64,000 nt of DNA from Mangifera indica (GCF_011075055.1 NC_058146.1:16600579-16664578); one strand, 5' to 3'; shown: positions 35,335-47,136, numbered from the stretch's first letter. Notes: a model not told the origin generated them from the letters alone. Numbers and translations: made by a program.

Positions 35335-36576
35335 AGGTTGAATAACTGCAAATAAATATTAACATACACGCTTAAGTCACTAAATTTGAAGCTATCAAAA
35401 TTAATATCATGTTCTACCAATGTATAAACATGCTTTAAATATATAAACCATATAACATAAAAACTGCCTGTGGGCTAAGTTTTTAATTTAAATAGGTTTA
35501 TCTACAAATATATAAACCGTATGATAAAACTACCAAATTATATTCCTTTTCTTAATTCCTGTGGGTAGATTAAGAAAAATAATTTGTTATTTCATCCTAA
35601 TTAATCACATAAATATAATAAAAATTCCTGTGGGATAAAATTTATCATATTTATATTGATTAATTACAATTGATGTTATATAACTAAATGTGATCCCAGG
35701 ATACTTAATGTATAACTTTGATATAATCAAAGATGCTGTGGCTACTCTATGATCAATCAAATATTATACTAATCACATGACATTTAATTTTATGCATATA
35801 ATCCTTAAGAAATTATTTAAAGTATAATTTCATTTAAACCAAAATTATGCATAAAAATTAATCATATAAATAATATTAAATTATTTAATAAACACTAAAA
35901 ATTGGATAAATGAAACTTAAATTATCCAATTAAAATTAATAATAATAATTTTGGCAATCACATATTATAAAAAATATATTTTATTAAAGCCAAAAAATAT
36001 TCAAACTTAACCCTAACAAAGTTATTATTCATGGCAACTAAAACTAAAGCATATAACAATGTACGATGTCCCAAATTTTCAACGAAGATGAAGGCTGGCT
36101 GAGCGGCAAGTGTCTGACTCAGAACCTTGTGCCTTGTGGCCTGGGTTCAAAACACGAAACGGAAGGAAATTTTTACATTTTAATAAAGTAGATGAACGAC
36201 ATGTCATCCGCTGGAGATGAATGCAAATGACATGTCGGCTGGAAGTGCATAACAAAAGAGACAGAAGTGATGCGTATGACATGTCGTCTGTAGAAACCAA
36301 AAGCAAACGACATGTCATCTGAAGATCGTCCCTGACCTCTAGCCGGGTCAAGATTCGGGTCGACAGACCCGTATACATTTTGCACTCTAAATCAGCCTAC
36401 AAAACTCTGATTTTGACGTTCAATATATCAAAATTCTCAGTTTTTGATGTAGAATTCATCTAAGTAAAAATTTTATTCAAAAAATGCCAACAGCCAACTT
36501 TCTCTCTCTAAAGAAATTCGGGATTTTATAAAAATATGCATGTTTAACACATCAAAGCAAGGCAGAGGCATAAAAT
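35335..36576 (-). other. Copia-1 untranslated leader
   Basis: About 1.24 kb of AT-rich sequence between the primer-binding site and the ORF, with no domain. It has several CCTGTGGG words (35465, 35560, 35632; read on plus) and an array of four GACATGTC palindromes at 36198-36316. Confidence 0.7.
36198..36316. repeat. Four GACATGTC palindromes in the Copia-1 leader
   Basis: Copies lie at 36198-36205, 36229-36236, 36278-36285 and 36309-36316. Start-to-start spacing is 31, 49 and 31 bp, so the set is symmetric. Flanks are similar (AACGACATGTCATC at first and last), pointing to a duplicated pair. The function is unknown. Confidence 0.85.
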
Positions 36577-36590
36577 CGCTCTGATACCAA
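36577..36590 (-). other. Copia-1 primer-binding site
   Basis: The minus strand reads TTGGTATCAGAGCG just inside the 5' LTR, the standard plant site complementary to the initiator tRNA-Met end. Confidence 0.9.
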
Positions 36591-36591
36591 A

Positions 36592-37034
36592 TGATAGAAT
36601 CATGTATATGGTCTCTATCTAAGCATATATATATACTGAATATGCAAGATAGAAACCAAAACTATATTGCGGAATATTAAACACTAACCTCCAGCCATTG
36701 CTTGACGATTTGATGCAGAATAATCGTCTGGAATTGTTCTGAACCTTCGTCTTCCAGGTGATCTCTTTTTCTCATAGAATGGTGTATGTTTTCAGTGTAG
36801 AAAAAGCTCACCCAGGGACCCTATTTATAGCCTGAAGAAGCATTCTACCATCAAGAATGCTACGCAAATTGTGGAGTTATGACATGGGAGTTACAGACCA
36901 TTACACCATGAAGAAGTAACTGCATGAAGCAGTTACCATTATCCCATGAAGAGGTAACTGCTGCAGTTACCATGCATGAAGCCATGAAGAAAGCAGTTAC
37001 CATGCATGAAGTCATGAAGAAAGAAAAACTAACA
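36592..37034 (-). repeat. Copia-1 5' LTR
   Basis: By eye it matches the 3' LTR base for base over 443 bp. It starts and ends TG...CA. Confidence 0.95.
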
Positions 37035-37560
37035 CAGAGAGCCAACCCGAGCCAAAATAGACCAGTAGCATAACGGCGCCTCCACAGGACCTAAGAACAC
37101 ATTGGAAGAAGCTAGGCCGATGCAGAGGAGAACCACAGAAAGCCGGAGACCACCAGGGAGTTGCAGAGAAAAGGCTGAAAACACACCATGAGATGGAAAC
37201 AGGCCGGAAACAGAGAACGCAGGATGAAGAACCCATAAAAAGTCCAGCAGCAGAAGAGATGAGGCGGTGAAGAGGGACATTCATTCAAAAAGACCAGACC
37301 AACCCGCACCAAACCACCCAAGTTGGAACCAGCTAAAGGAAAGGAGAAGCACCAGCAAAAAAATACCCAGTTAGCAAAAAGGCTGCCAACTCCAAAGAAC
37401 TGAAGCCTCAACACTTGAAGATGCAGTTCGACAGGCCCCAATTCCAAGCAATGGCTTTATTGGCATTCGGCGGTGGGAAGTTTGAGAGGCTAGCCCCTCT
37501 ATCTCTAACTAGCCTTCTGATCCTTTCCACAAATCTCATCCGGGGAGTAGGGCCTCGTCC
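37035..37560 (-). mobile_element. LINE-like, T-poor sequence, right part
   Basis: Continues the T-poor sequence cut at 30534, starting with the second CAGAG. From 37298 on it is repeated at 60850 (CGCACCAAACCAC, GAAAGGAGAAGCACC, CCCAGTTAGCAAAAAGGCTG). No coding domain can be recognised. Confidence 0.35.
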
Positions 37561-38060
37561 ACTAACTATGCAACATGACATGTGTTCATGCGCTTTATTG
37601 ATGAAGTAGTTGTCAATTCAACCAATAAAAGTTTTTGGTAAAAGAACTTTTAAAATTATAATAAATTTTGAAATATAGTTTTAAAGACTAGAAGGATTAA
37701 CTCTTGAAATTAGGATTATTTGTAAAGCTAATTTACACTATAAAACGGCAGATATTGAAAGGATCAAATTTTATTTTATTTTCCAATAAATTAACCAAAT
37801 TCCCATATTTTTCTATTAAAAGAACCAAATTTTTGGATTTTCTTATGGAGGGGATCAAGCTTGCAATATTTTCTGTTGAAAGTACTAATAAACACAATTA
37901 TAATCGTTTGTTTTGTTTTGTTTTGGAAGCAAGATGATTACTTTAATACCTTTAATAAGAATTGTGAAAATTGAGTTCCTTCAATAGAAAAAAAAATTGA
38001 AAATTTAGTTAACATAATAGGAAATTGTAAAAGTTCAATCTTTAAAAAAAAAAAAAATGT
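37561..38060 (+). repeat. Dispersed repeat R
   Basis: Contains GCAACATGACATGTGTTC, TTTTAAAATTATAATAAATTT, TTAGGATTATTTGTAAAG, GGAGGGGATCAAGC and TTTTGTTTTGTTTTGGAAGC. It matches 61100-61775 closely, and 23400-24000 and 16495-16757 more distantly. 38061-38300 has no recognisable feature. Confidence 0.7.
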
Positions 38061-38300
38061 TTCACATAGAAAAAGGTAATTATTCGATAACTACGGATGT
38101 TGTTATCCTTATACAAAATTCTATATCCTAAGGGATAACCTAAAATTTATATGGTATATCGAGTAGAGAACACTTCAAGAAGGAAAATTTTTTTGGAACC
38201 TGCTTGTATGGAAGTGATTGTTACTATTTATATCTATGTATAGAGTCAAGGTTTTGTTGTTATTTATATGTACAAAACAAAGAAGAAGAACTTCGATTAT

Positions 38301-38510
38301 TGTTGAGATATGTTGAGATATTGTTGAGATATTGTTGAGATATTGTATAGATAGTGAATCATAGATACTCATATAGAATAGGAATGCTATAATATCCTTC
38401 CTAAACTTAGATAGGAGTAGTTAATAGTCTTCCTAAATTAGCTATCCTAATATCCTATATAATTGTAATTCTATTGAACATGAAAAATAACAGAAAATTA
38501 TACTCTTTCA
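38301..38510 (+). repeat. Copia-3 5' LTR
   Basis: 210 bp. It is 11 bp longer than the 3' LTR because of one extra ATTGTTGAGAT unit near its start; a few single-base differences exist elsewhere (for example GAATAGG against GAGTAGG). Confidence 0.93.
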
Positions 38511-39196
38511 TGGTATCAGAGCCTAGCTTTTAAAATTTCTGTTCCGGCGAATCAAACCCCCTTTCTCCACTGTTTCTCTGATCACTGTGCTTCCGTCATT
38601 TTTCCGGTGATCGTGCCTATACCAGTGTGATCAAGATTCTCTCGCCGACACATCCATCAAAGCAACCCTTTCCGGCTGTTTCTCCGATCACCGTGATTTC
38701 ATCATTTTCCGGTGATTGTGCTCACACTGGAGGGATCGGAATAGTCTCGCCGTCAATCCCGTCGAAGTCCCGTTGTCATTCGCCATTGTACGCGCCCGCA
38801 TGCGCCGCTTGTCTCCTCGGTATCTCCGTCGTCGATCTCCTGTTCCAGCGAACGTGAAACGACACCACCCTCTCAATCGGACTCAGACGATACCGGCGAT
38901 TCCATCCGTGGAAACTCCGTGGCCATCCAACGCCGGAATAGCTCGCACGCGCTGGCCGTTGTTCGTGCTCCGACTGTGATCTCCGATCTGCTTCTCTGGA
39001 GAGCGTGCTGCCTCACCGTCGGCACTGTAAGTTACAGAAAGCTCCGGTGATCCTCCTCCGACCATCCACGCGCCGTTCTGTCACCATTCGCTTCTGTTAT
39101 CGTCAGAAATCAATTTCTGCAGATCTTTCTCTTCTCTTCAGACTGTGAGTCTTCTACCGGCGTCATCTTCGAGAGCTTTTCAGCGTTTCTACTCAG

Positions 39197-39448
39197 ATGG
39201 ATGTTCCACACTCTTCTAATAATCAGTCTCAACCATCATTGACTCTCACAGTTGCTGATTACGAAGAATATCTCAAGTATCAGACATCGAAACAGTCCTC
39301 ATCCAACATTGCTTCTAGTGCACATCCAGGCCACCTAGCCATATGCTTTACTCAGTCCTCTTCTTATGGACCGTGGGTTCTCAATTCTGATGCTTCTGAC
39401 CACATCTCTGGACCGCAGTACGAGACGGACGATTGGTACAGGACGTGA
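39197..39448 (+). pseudogene. Copia-3 remnant Gag-protease frame
   Basis: An 83-codon frame. ADYEEYLKYQTSKQSSS and a GPWVLNSDASDHISG stretch match the Gag-protease junction of Copia proteins, where the usual DSGASDHIS active site here reads NSDASDHIS, so the catalytic Asp is lost. It then breaks into GAG-pre-integrase scraps (one base out of frame, GRTIGTG). Confidence 0.75.
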
Positions 39449-39512
39449 CTCACAGGGTCTCTATTTGTAACAAGCTTGGTGCATATGTTATATGCACCAG
39501 CTTGAGGGGGAG

Positions 39513-39711
39513 TGTTGAGATATGTTGAGATATTGTTGAGATATTGTATAGATAGTGAATCATAGATACTCATATAGAGTAGGAATGCTATAATATTCTT
39601 CCTAAACTTAGATAGAAGTAGTTAATAGTCTTCCTAAATTAGCTATCCTAATATCCTATATAATTGTAATTCTATTGAACATGAAAAATAACAGAAAATT
39701 ATATTCTTTCA
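39513..39711 (+). repeat. Copia-3 3' LTR
   Basis: 199 bp, directly after GAGGGGGAG and directly before the second ATTAT. Confidence 0.93.
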
Positions 39712-39716
39712 ATTAT

Positions 39717-40450
39717 ATAATGTCCAATTAGAAGTATGATGACCCTATTCATGTGTTGAAAAGAATTCGGATGTGACATATTGGTTGGAACTGTGGGACT
39801 CATGAGCACCTACTAAGAACAAAATTTTGTGCACTCTAGTAGCGATAGTTGTTTTTTGACAATTTCGATTTTATCGCCTGTAGACTTGAGAGTAGAAAAC
39901 TCTCACTCGAGACAAGTGTTGAGATACAAAGGTCCAAATGTTGCATTTTTCTCTAGCGTACTTTGATAGTTCATCTGCGTATGAATAACATCCATTTTTA
40001 GACATAGGTCAGAGGCTTTGATACCATAAAAGGTAAATATCAAAGGAGAAAATAGCCTATGAACTATTACAGGAGTTGAATAATTCAAAGTTGTTTTCTA
40101 AGTGGTTGTTAGCATGTTCTTAATTGGTCCTACTTTTTTTTTTTGGAAATTCTTTAGTTATCGATAATGGGTTAGTTTGACAGCAAGTGGTCAAATTCTT
40201 TTTGCAATTAGTGTCACTATTTGTTTTGTAGAAAAATAAAAATCAGTCTTTATTTTTAACCAAGTTTGAGTGAAATGTTTCTTATATTTTGAAGATTATG
40301 TATTAGAGTTAGGCTAAAAAGAAAAAACAAGTGCTTTGTGAGTGGTTCTTATAAAAAGTTGAGAGTCTAACAAATAAATACATGAGAGAGAAATGTGTTG
40401 AGATTGGTCACTAAGAAAGACCATGGCATCCAACATTAATGTCTATAATA
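39717..40450. other. No gene supported
   Basis: AT-rich sequence. A GGCTTTGATACCAT word at 40014 looks like a decayed primer-binding site on the minus strand (ATGGTATCAAAGCC), but no LTR or Gag could be tied to it. Confidence 0.4.
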
Positions 40451-40452
40451 TG

Positions 40453-40930
40453 CTATCGGTGGTTGGATTTGGGTATGGACATATATGACAGTGGTAAGAG
40501 CAAAAAACTCACTACCAAGACCTCTAAAGAGGTGGGTTTGATACTCAATGTTAGAAATTGGTTTATCAATTGCTTGAAGTTGATCACTAACTGAAATTGC
40601 TTATTGTATAAACTTTGTAACTGATTGATTGCCCTTTCGAATGGCTTGAAGTTGTATTCAAAGAGATGCAGCTTGGGCGGTAGATTGAGCAACATATGAC
40701 GAAGCAAGGCAAGACTAAACAAATACAAAGATAGTGTGGTTTGATAGCTGGGTTATAATGGATTTGGAAGAAGTTGCAAGTAACCAACCAAGTGTGGTCT
40801 GATTACGTGTGAGCCAAGTTGTGTAGGTGGGATTAGAGATGGGAAAGGTTGACAATGGATTGATGTTAGATGAGAGGGGCAAAAGTTGTGTTGGTGGAGG
40901 CTTAAGGCCATCCACAATAGACATAAGGTG
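40453..40930 (-). pseudogene. Copia Gag relic
   Basis: Across three overlapping minus frames one can read TYTTWLTRNQTTLGWLLATS, SCLASSYVAQSTAQAASL, IQLQAI-like and GLGSEFFALTTVIYV pieces, in the order found in UBN2-type Copia Gag (xWxRTDQxxLSWLL ... GLGSEYxxxV). Frameshifts and stops break it. No LTRs were found around it, so it is an isolated fragment. Confidence 0.6.
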
Positions 40931-42171
40931 TTAGACTATAAGAAAAAGAATAAGAAGTGTTTTCCAGACCAACCATCAAAATTTTTTTTGACAACAAGAA
41001 AGGAGATGACAAGGTAAAGCGAAGAAGTAGTTAACTATACGTTTATTTATGTAGAGGGAGAGTCGATATTTATCGAGTGGAGGAAATTGAGGTGGCCATT
41101 TGAAGTGAGTTCAGAGTTGGTTAGGAAGGGACTTGAGTAGAGTAGAATAAGATTAATAAAAAAAAACAAGGCTAACAACTAAGAAGCAGAATAAAGAAGG
41201 GAAGAATAACCAAATAAACTCTATGTATTTCTCTATGACTTCTTGTGTATTGTTTACAAATGATTTTTCACATATTTATATACACTTTGTAGATAAAATT
41301 TAATCCAATATCAGAATTTAAACTCAAATAAATCTAATATTAAAAGTTAAACTTTAAGTTAAATGTAATCTCAAAGTTTAAATTTAAATGTAATTTAATC
41401 TCAAAAAGTGTCAACTCAATTTTAAATTTTCCTTTGGTAACAATTTTGTCTTTTTATTTTATTCATCTCATTTTAAAGCTATTTTTTTACACATTGGACA
41501 GATTCTTCTTTAAGATCCACTTGATTGAGGTCTCTATCGTGTCTTACCATTCGAACTCTCAACGTCAGTGTTTGCTTTTAGTGCTTTTAGTGTCCTCCTT
41601 CTTTCTCTGTGGCATCACTGTTTAGGACATGTCTCATTTAACAAGTTACTTGGGCTTCTTTGATCCACTTGTATTAACTTTATGACTCAAAATTATCTCG
41701 ATGAATTTGAATCAAATTCTAATCAAACTATTTTTTATTTTAACTAAATTTGAGTAAAAAAGTATTCAAATTCAACTCAATTTAATTCGATTTACATCAA
41801 CTCCTACTAAATATGACATAAAAAGTTAACATTCAAATATAAATTATTTAAATAAAAAATCAAATAACAGTCACCGTCTCAATCTTCATTCTAATCATCA
41901 TCCACAAAAGACGCCCCTCATGCCATTATGTTAACAGCAGAGCGCTCGCTCTCCCTGGGCAGTGAAGAGGCGACACTCCTCTATATCTCAGTTCACTTCT
42001 CTTCTAAAAAAATTTCCCCATTTTTTCGTTGCCGGACAGAAAACCTCATATCTTCGTCACTGTTGGTTGTCTTTGTGGCTTCAATAGCAGTCTCAATCTT
42101 CATTCTAACGTCATTCAACTGTTTCGTAGTGAAACGTTGTCTCAATCGTCATTTAACTCGCTGGTAAGTAG
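40931..42171. other. No gene supported; possible old first exon near 41930-42162
   Basis: Mostly AT-rich. 41880-42162 is richer in GC and ends in AACTCGCTG|GTAAGTAGC, a good donor, so it could be an old 5' exon. The frame read there has no known domain. It precedes the duplicated segment B. Confidence 0.35.
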
Positions 42172-43290
42172 CCGTGTTGGTGCTTTATAGCAGTTCTTTC
42201 TCTTTCTTCCCGATTTGTGTTTTTTTTTTTTTTTTGAACGAACTGTTTTATGCTTTTTGTTAGGTTTACTTTTGGCTTGATGTAGAAGTTTTCGATTTTT
42301 AGGGTATTAAAAGTGAGTGTTTTGTTTGGATTGGGCATTCACTATTTTTACGCCCAGAATATAAAATTATCTACGACCTCTTTATATAATTATCCTCTCT
42401 AGCAATGACAGATGCATATATGCTCAAATGTATTAGACTTCACTTATAAGTGTCTTTGTCTTGCATTCATTTTTGAAAGCGTTGAGAATAGGGGTAGCTT
42501 TGTCTCAAACATGCCGGGTTGTGAACTGCAAACATCTTTTACGCGGTTCATTGTTTTAATAATCTATTCATCTTAATTTGTAGGAGAAATTATTGAAAAG
42601 TTCATTAAAATAAACTATACTCATGGTTTAATGTATACAGAACTGATGTTCTAAACAGATAGAATTGTTTGGTCATTTATTGTTGGTCGGATGCATATAT
42701 TATTGACTCAGTTTCCAGTTTATGTAACTTTTTATATCGGTCAAATCTATCTGGATGGAGAATAATTTCAAATTTTTAATATTCCCACTTCCGTTTTCCT
42801 AAAAGTCTCTCTTACATTCAATGAGTTATTTGCTTGGCATTCTGATTGGATTAGTTGATAGGAGATTTGTGGCAGTTCATTCACTTGATAAATACTTCAA
42901 CATTAATTTCCAAAGAAGAAAAAATAATATATTTGTTGTGTTTCACAGCATGGTTGGGGTGAAATATTTGGGCTTTTTGATTAATATCTTGGGTTCTGAA
43001 GTGATAATTTCTGTGTCTTGAGATATAGCTTTATTGTCTTGCAACTTCTTACATTGAGCATTATTTTGCTGTTGTTTTCCCTTCAATTTCTGACTCTTCC
43101 GTGCTTATGTTGGTGTAAATTTTGAGTTTAAGAACTAAAATCCTTGAAAGTCTTCTGAGTGTTAAATCTGAAGAGATTGAAAGGGAGTTGCTACTTTATG
43201 AATTTTGATAGAAGAGCCTAAGAAAGAATCTGGCTTGTTTAAATTATAAGGACAACTCTACATAGTGTGGAAATTTAAATGAATTTAAGT
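42172..43290 (+). repeat. Segment B, duplicated at 59765-60845
   Basis: About 1.1 kb shared with 59765-60845: GTGTTGGTGCTTTATAGCAG, CAATGACAGATGCATATA, TCAAACATGCC, TGGATGGAGAATAATTTC, ATGAGTTAT.TGCTTGGCATTC, GAAAGTCTTCTGAGTG. Neither copy has a convincing gene. It may be intron sequence, given the donor at its left edge. Confidence 0.85.
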
Positions 43291-43945
43291 AAAAATGAAC
43301 ATATGATCCTTGTTGTCAGAAAGTTTGGAACACATTACTGTACTTCAAAGTTTTGGTGATGAAAAGCTATCAATGCATTTGCTATCAGCATAAGGGCTCA
43401 TGGAAGACATCCAACCTCTTGTATGAGGTTGAAATTTCTGGCAATAATATGCAGTTTTAATGAGCATAATATTAGCTTATCACAAATATATTTATGTGTT
43501 CCATCCTTAACTTATAGTTACTCCAACAATAAATTTGTTTATACATAGAACATTTTTTCTTGTCACTTAAAACTCATGTGGCTTTTATTTAACTAATCTG
43601 TAGTTCTGAATATTTTTTATTTAAACCAAAGAGTTCTTTTCATCCGTAATCTGTGTTGTTCAATTTTCAGGCTTTCTTTTCATAAGCTAATATCACTTTC
43701 TACCTTCGAATTTTTAAGTGGTTATTTTGGTTTGTTGATGAAAATATGAATAATTTTTGTTCAATTGATGACCCACACTTTTTTTTAAAAATAATTTTTA
43801 GTGGTTGTGAGGGCTTATTTATTTTATTTCCTTTGCTTTTTCACCATATTTTCTGTCCAGATAGTGTATTTCTGCTTTTGCAATTACAAATTATCAGATG
43901 ACACTATAAGCCTTTCCCGCTTTCGGATATTTTTGTTTGGCATAG
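43291..43945. other. No gene supported
   Basis: T-rich, intron-like sequence before the MAP65 fragment. Confidence 0.35.
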
Positions 43946-44213
43946 CTTCAAGGTCTAGCTAGTGCATTGATAAAGCTGTGGAACCTCTCGGAGACACCTG
44001 TCATTGAGCAAAGAAAATTTGACCATGTCACTAGTTTGGCTTCTTCCTCAATTGACGAAGTTGTGAGACAAGGATGCCTTGCTCTAGATGTTGTTGAGCA
44101 AATAATCTGAAAGCCAGGGAGATGAAAGAGTTGGTATTCAAGAGGCAAAATGAGCTTGAAGAAATCTACTGAGGGGTTCATATGGATGTAGAAAGTGATC
44201 AGCATGACAGATT
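43946..44213 (+). pseudogene. MAP65 microtubule-associated protein fragment, second copy
   Basis: After a CATAG acceptor it reads LQGLASALIKLWNLSETPVI then EQRKFDHVTSLASSSIDEV, the MAP65 block that precedes the one found at 11754. It runs straight into NNLKAREMKELVFKRQNELE and EIY in another frame, with no intron and with about 25 nt (the AEVEVERL codons) missing, then meets TGA at 44170. The fused exons suggest a spliced intermediate or a small deletion. GVHMDVESD matches GVHMDVDSD of the first copy, so both come from one lineage of fragment. Confidence 0.75.
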
Positions 44214-47136
44214 ATTCTCATCAGCTTGATAGGTTCAGGTCTTAATCCTATTTTTGAGTTGATTAAATCTAACCTGAATTAATTGAAGTATCTAGTTTTT
44301 TGTTATGCACTTATTATAGAACTTTCACTCTTTTCTGTTTTGGATGAAATCAAATTGCATTTGACTGCTATTTAGACCGTCTATGGTATATAGGGATATA
44401 TTTTACTGGAATGGGTCGTTTGGTTGCAGTGTTTTAAAGATTACCTTTGTAATTTATCTTTTATTATTTACATTATCTTGTTTGGTTTATCAATGATAAA
44501 ATATTACAGTAATTTTTTATTACTAATGCTGATGTGATAGGTAATATAGGTGATAATCTGATTACCATTTTTACCTTAGATATTAAAATATTTTCAAGGT
44601 AATCTTAATTTTATTATAATTATATTTTAATTTATTATTTTTTTAACACAAAAATAAATTTATTTTTAATTAATATAACAAATAATATAAAAAATATTTA
44701 AAAATAATTATATTCAAGGATATTTAAGTAAAATAATTTATTAGAATTTTTTTATTATCGTTAACTAAACACATTAATTATTTATCCCATTCATTTTTAT
44801 CAAATTTTATCCAACGTAATAATTATTTGTATTCAGTAATCTGTCTTTAAGATAATCTCCCTATTTTTTTCTTCTTTCAAAATCCCACCACCCATCATCC
44901 ATATATGTTAAAAACTTCTGTTCGACTTTTCTAAATGACTATTTTACCCTTTTTCTTTTAGGATTTTAATATTTTATAATCTCAATGTTTTCCAGTATTT
45001 TTAAAACTTGCCTAAGAAACTCATTTCCTCTCTCTCTCCCTATCCCCATTTCTAACTTTAACATTCACCACCGAAACAAAAACATAAACAAATGCCACCC
45101 TCTTTTTATTTACTCCCACATCTCCCTTTCATGATTTCTTAGTGATCCGGCTCAAAATTTTTCTTATTTTCCCATTGCTATGGCGAATCTTCAAAGATTC
45201 AAACTTTTGGTCACCTACTGTGTTCATGGCTCAATTCATAGCTTAAATCTATGATTCAAATTCGTAGTTCAGTTCGGTTAGAATTTATAACTCGAAAAAA
45301 TGATTTTGTCTATTATTAAGATAAAACAATATTATTTTATTAATTAGTCACAAATTTAAACCATCAATTCAAAATGGAGTTATAAATTTGAAATACTAAT
45401 TCAAGTTATGAATTTGAGCTAAATTGAGTTAAATTATTTTTTATTTGAGTCTAACTTAAGCCACCTTTAATTTGATTTGACAAACTCAAATCTAATTATT
45501 TTTTATTAGAGTTGAACTTAAGCTAAGAGATATTCTGATTTAGTTTGATTCATATCTACTTATCCTTTTGTTACTCAAACTAGAGGCTACTTGATCCATT
45601 TCTTTAAGTCATGGATGGCTCTTTTTTGGTTTCTCCCAAGGTTTCCGATTTTTTTTTAAAGAGGAATTGTGTGGATGGAAGAGAACCACGTTTATTTTAA
45701 TATTTCTTTCTCTCTTCTTCCACTTCCACTTCCGATTTTTTCATTTTTTAAAGAGGAATTGTATTTAACATTTAATACAAATATTAATTGCTAATGTCTT
45801 TATTTTTTTGGTAAGACAATTGCTAATATCTTCTTATACTTTTATTTAATTCTTCCCAACTATGTCCAACAGTTTTCAAAATTAGAATCCAACAACCGAT
45901 TTTAAGTAAAATTTAAAAAGTAAAGGATACAAGGGTGACAATAATAAACCAACACAAAAAGCAAAACCCAATAAACAAAATAAGAAAAAGAAAAACTATA
46001 AGTAACTAAATGTGGAACAGAGGTGCTCCTAAACATACCGCTCGAGTTTAGGTATAAGCTCAGAGATAAGACAGGTCATTTCAAGTTTGTTGAGCTAAAT
46101 TGATAATTGAATTCAACCTAAATCGATTTGATTCTAACCCGAATAATTCATATACCTTGTAATTTATTAAATATCAAGACAACTCAATCATGGTGATCTG
46201 TTTGATTAGAAACATTACTGATGAAAACATATAGGGGTTAGCCTCATCAAAACTGTTGTCCAAATGTTGTTGGGATACCACTTCATTAGTTTGTATCCTC
46301 AAATTTCCAGTTCAATAGATTCTAGCAAGGCTGTCACCTGTAACATTCATGTCCTTTACAATCCCAAAAGACGGAAAATTCAGTTTGGCCAACCTCTAGC
46401 TATGAACTGAACTAACATCTACACGTATATCAGTTAAACTCGCTTGGTGCATTTGCCTTAATTATTATGTCACAAGTAAAGCTTCAGTTAGCTTTGTAAC
46501 TTGCGTCTTTATAGAAGCTGAGTTCCGTGCCCTTACTATAACATTTCCGTTTTTGTGACAGAGTCCATTATACAACTTTATTTCAGAGCAGAAGGTAAAA
46601 AATGTTCTTTACTGTATATTCTTTGTTTTCAATGATTATAACAGTAGGAAATCAAATCATGCATTGTTTGCTTCTAGTAGATTTGTCTGGAAAGGATATA
46701 GATAAGGTGTCAGGACAAGCTTCTGCTCAAATTCTTTCATGGAGGCCATAGAATCCGTATCCCAGCTGGGGTTTGTAAAAGTGAGATTAGCTTTGTGTCT
46801 GTTGTGTGTTTCAGTTAAAGCTAATAAGCTTCCAAAATATGTACCCAAAAACAAATCCTACTTAGAATCAGAATCAGACTATGAAGCCAACCCACAGAGC
46901 TAACACAAAAACCTTTTCCATCTGAATCATCAACTGAAGCTTGGATTTTGGAAAAAAAATAAATATTGAATGGTTTGTCATTGGCATTGGATCGATTATA
47001 AAGGGCAACTCTCAATTGATCTTTCCTAAAACCAGCCCATCATAAAGTATTCTATCTGTGCCTGCATGATTAGATTTGCTATCTTGAATCCTTTTTGTTT
47101 ATTTTAATACATCATCTTTGTGACTATTTTCTTGCT
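44214..47136. other. Long AT-rich stretch, no gene supported
   Basis: 44420-44860 has facing AAAGATTACCTTT and AAGGTAATCTTA or AAGATAATC words in very AT-rich sequence and may be an old MITE. On the minus strand 46657-46854 a 65-codon frame (LFLGTYFGSLLALTETHN) reads like real protein but I do not recognise it. Otherwise nothing is visible. Confidence 0.3.

Larger units (their letters stand above)
30535..37034 (-). mobile_element. Copia-1: complete, young LTR retrotransposon (6.5 kb)
   Basis: The two LTRs (30535-30977 and 36592-37034) are both 443 bp and I found no difference between them. Five bases CAGAG lie on each side (30530-30534, 37035-37039), a perfect target duplication. The primer-binding site and polypurine tract are in place for the minus strand, and one 1352-codon ORF carries all domains in Copia order (integrase before reverse transcriptase). 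Everything needed for autonomous movement appears present. It landed inside the LINE-like sequence. Confidence 0.95.
38301..39711 (+). mobile_element. Copia-3: short deletion derivative with both LTRs
   Basis: Near-identical LTRs (38301-38510, 39513-39711) begin TGTTGAGATATG and end CTTTCA, flanked by a perfect ATTAT duplication (38296-38300, 39712-39716). The primer-binding site TGGTATCAGAGCC is at 38511-38523. The body keeps a GC-rich leader, a scrap of Gag and protease, then jumps to the last codons and polypurine tract (GAGGGGGAG, 39504-39512). Most of pol is gone, so it can only move with another element's proteins. Confidence 0.92.

Noticed and set aside
37012..37447. Minus frames of 83-111 codons rich in F, C, S and L
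   Set aside because: Same composition effect as at 30 kb; one runs across the Copia-1 LTR border, so it cannot be a native gene.
40014..40030. Primer-binding-site-like word on the minus strand
   Set aside because: No LTR end or Gag in the right place; the nearby Gag relic lies on the wrong side.
41928..42167. 79-codon frame before segment B
   Set aside because: A good splice donor follows, but the residues match no family I know, so it is not called a gene.
44420..44860. Possible MITE with inverted AAAGATTACC words
   Set aside because: Inverted arms are short and imperfect in very AT-rich DNA and no target duplication was found; kept only as a remark.
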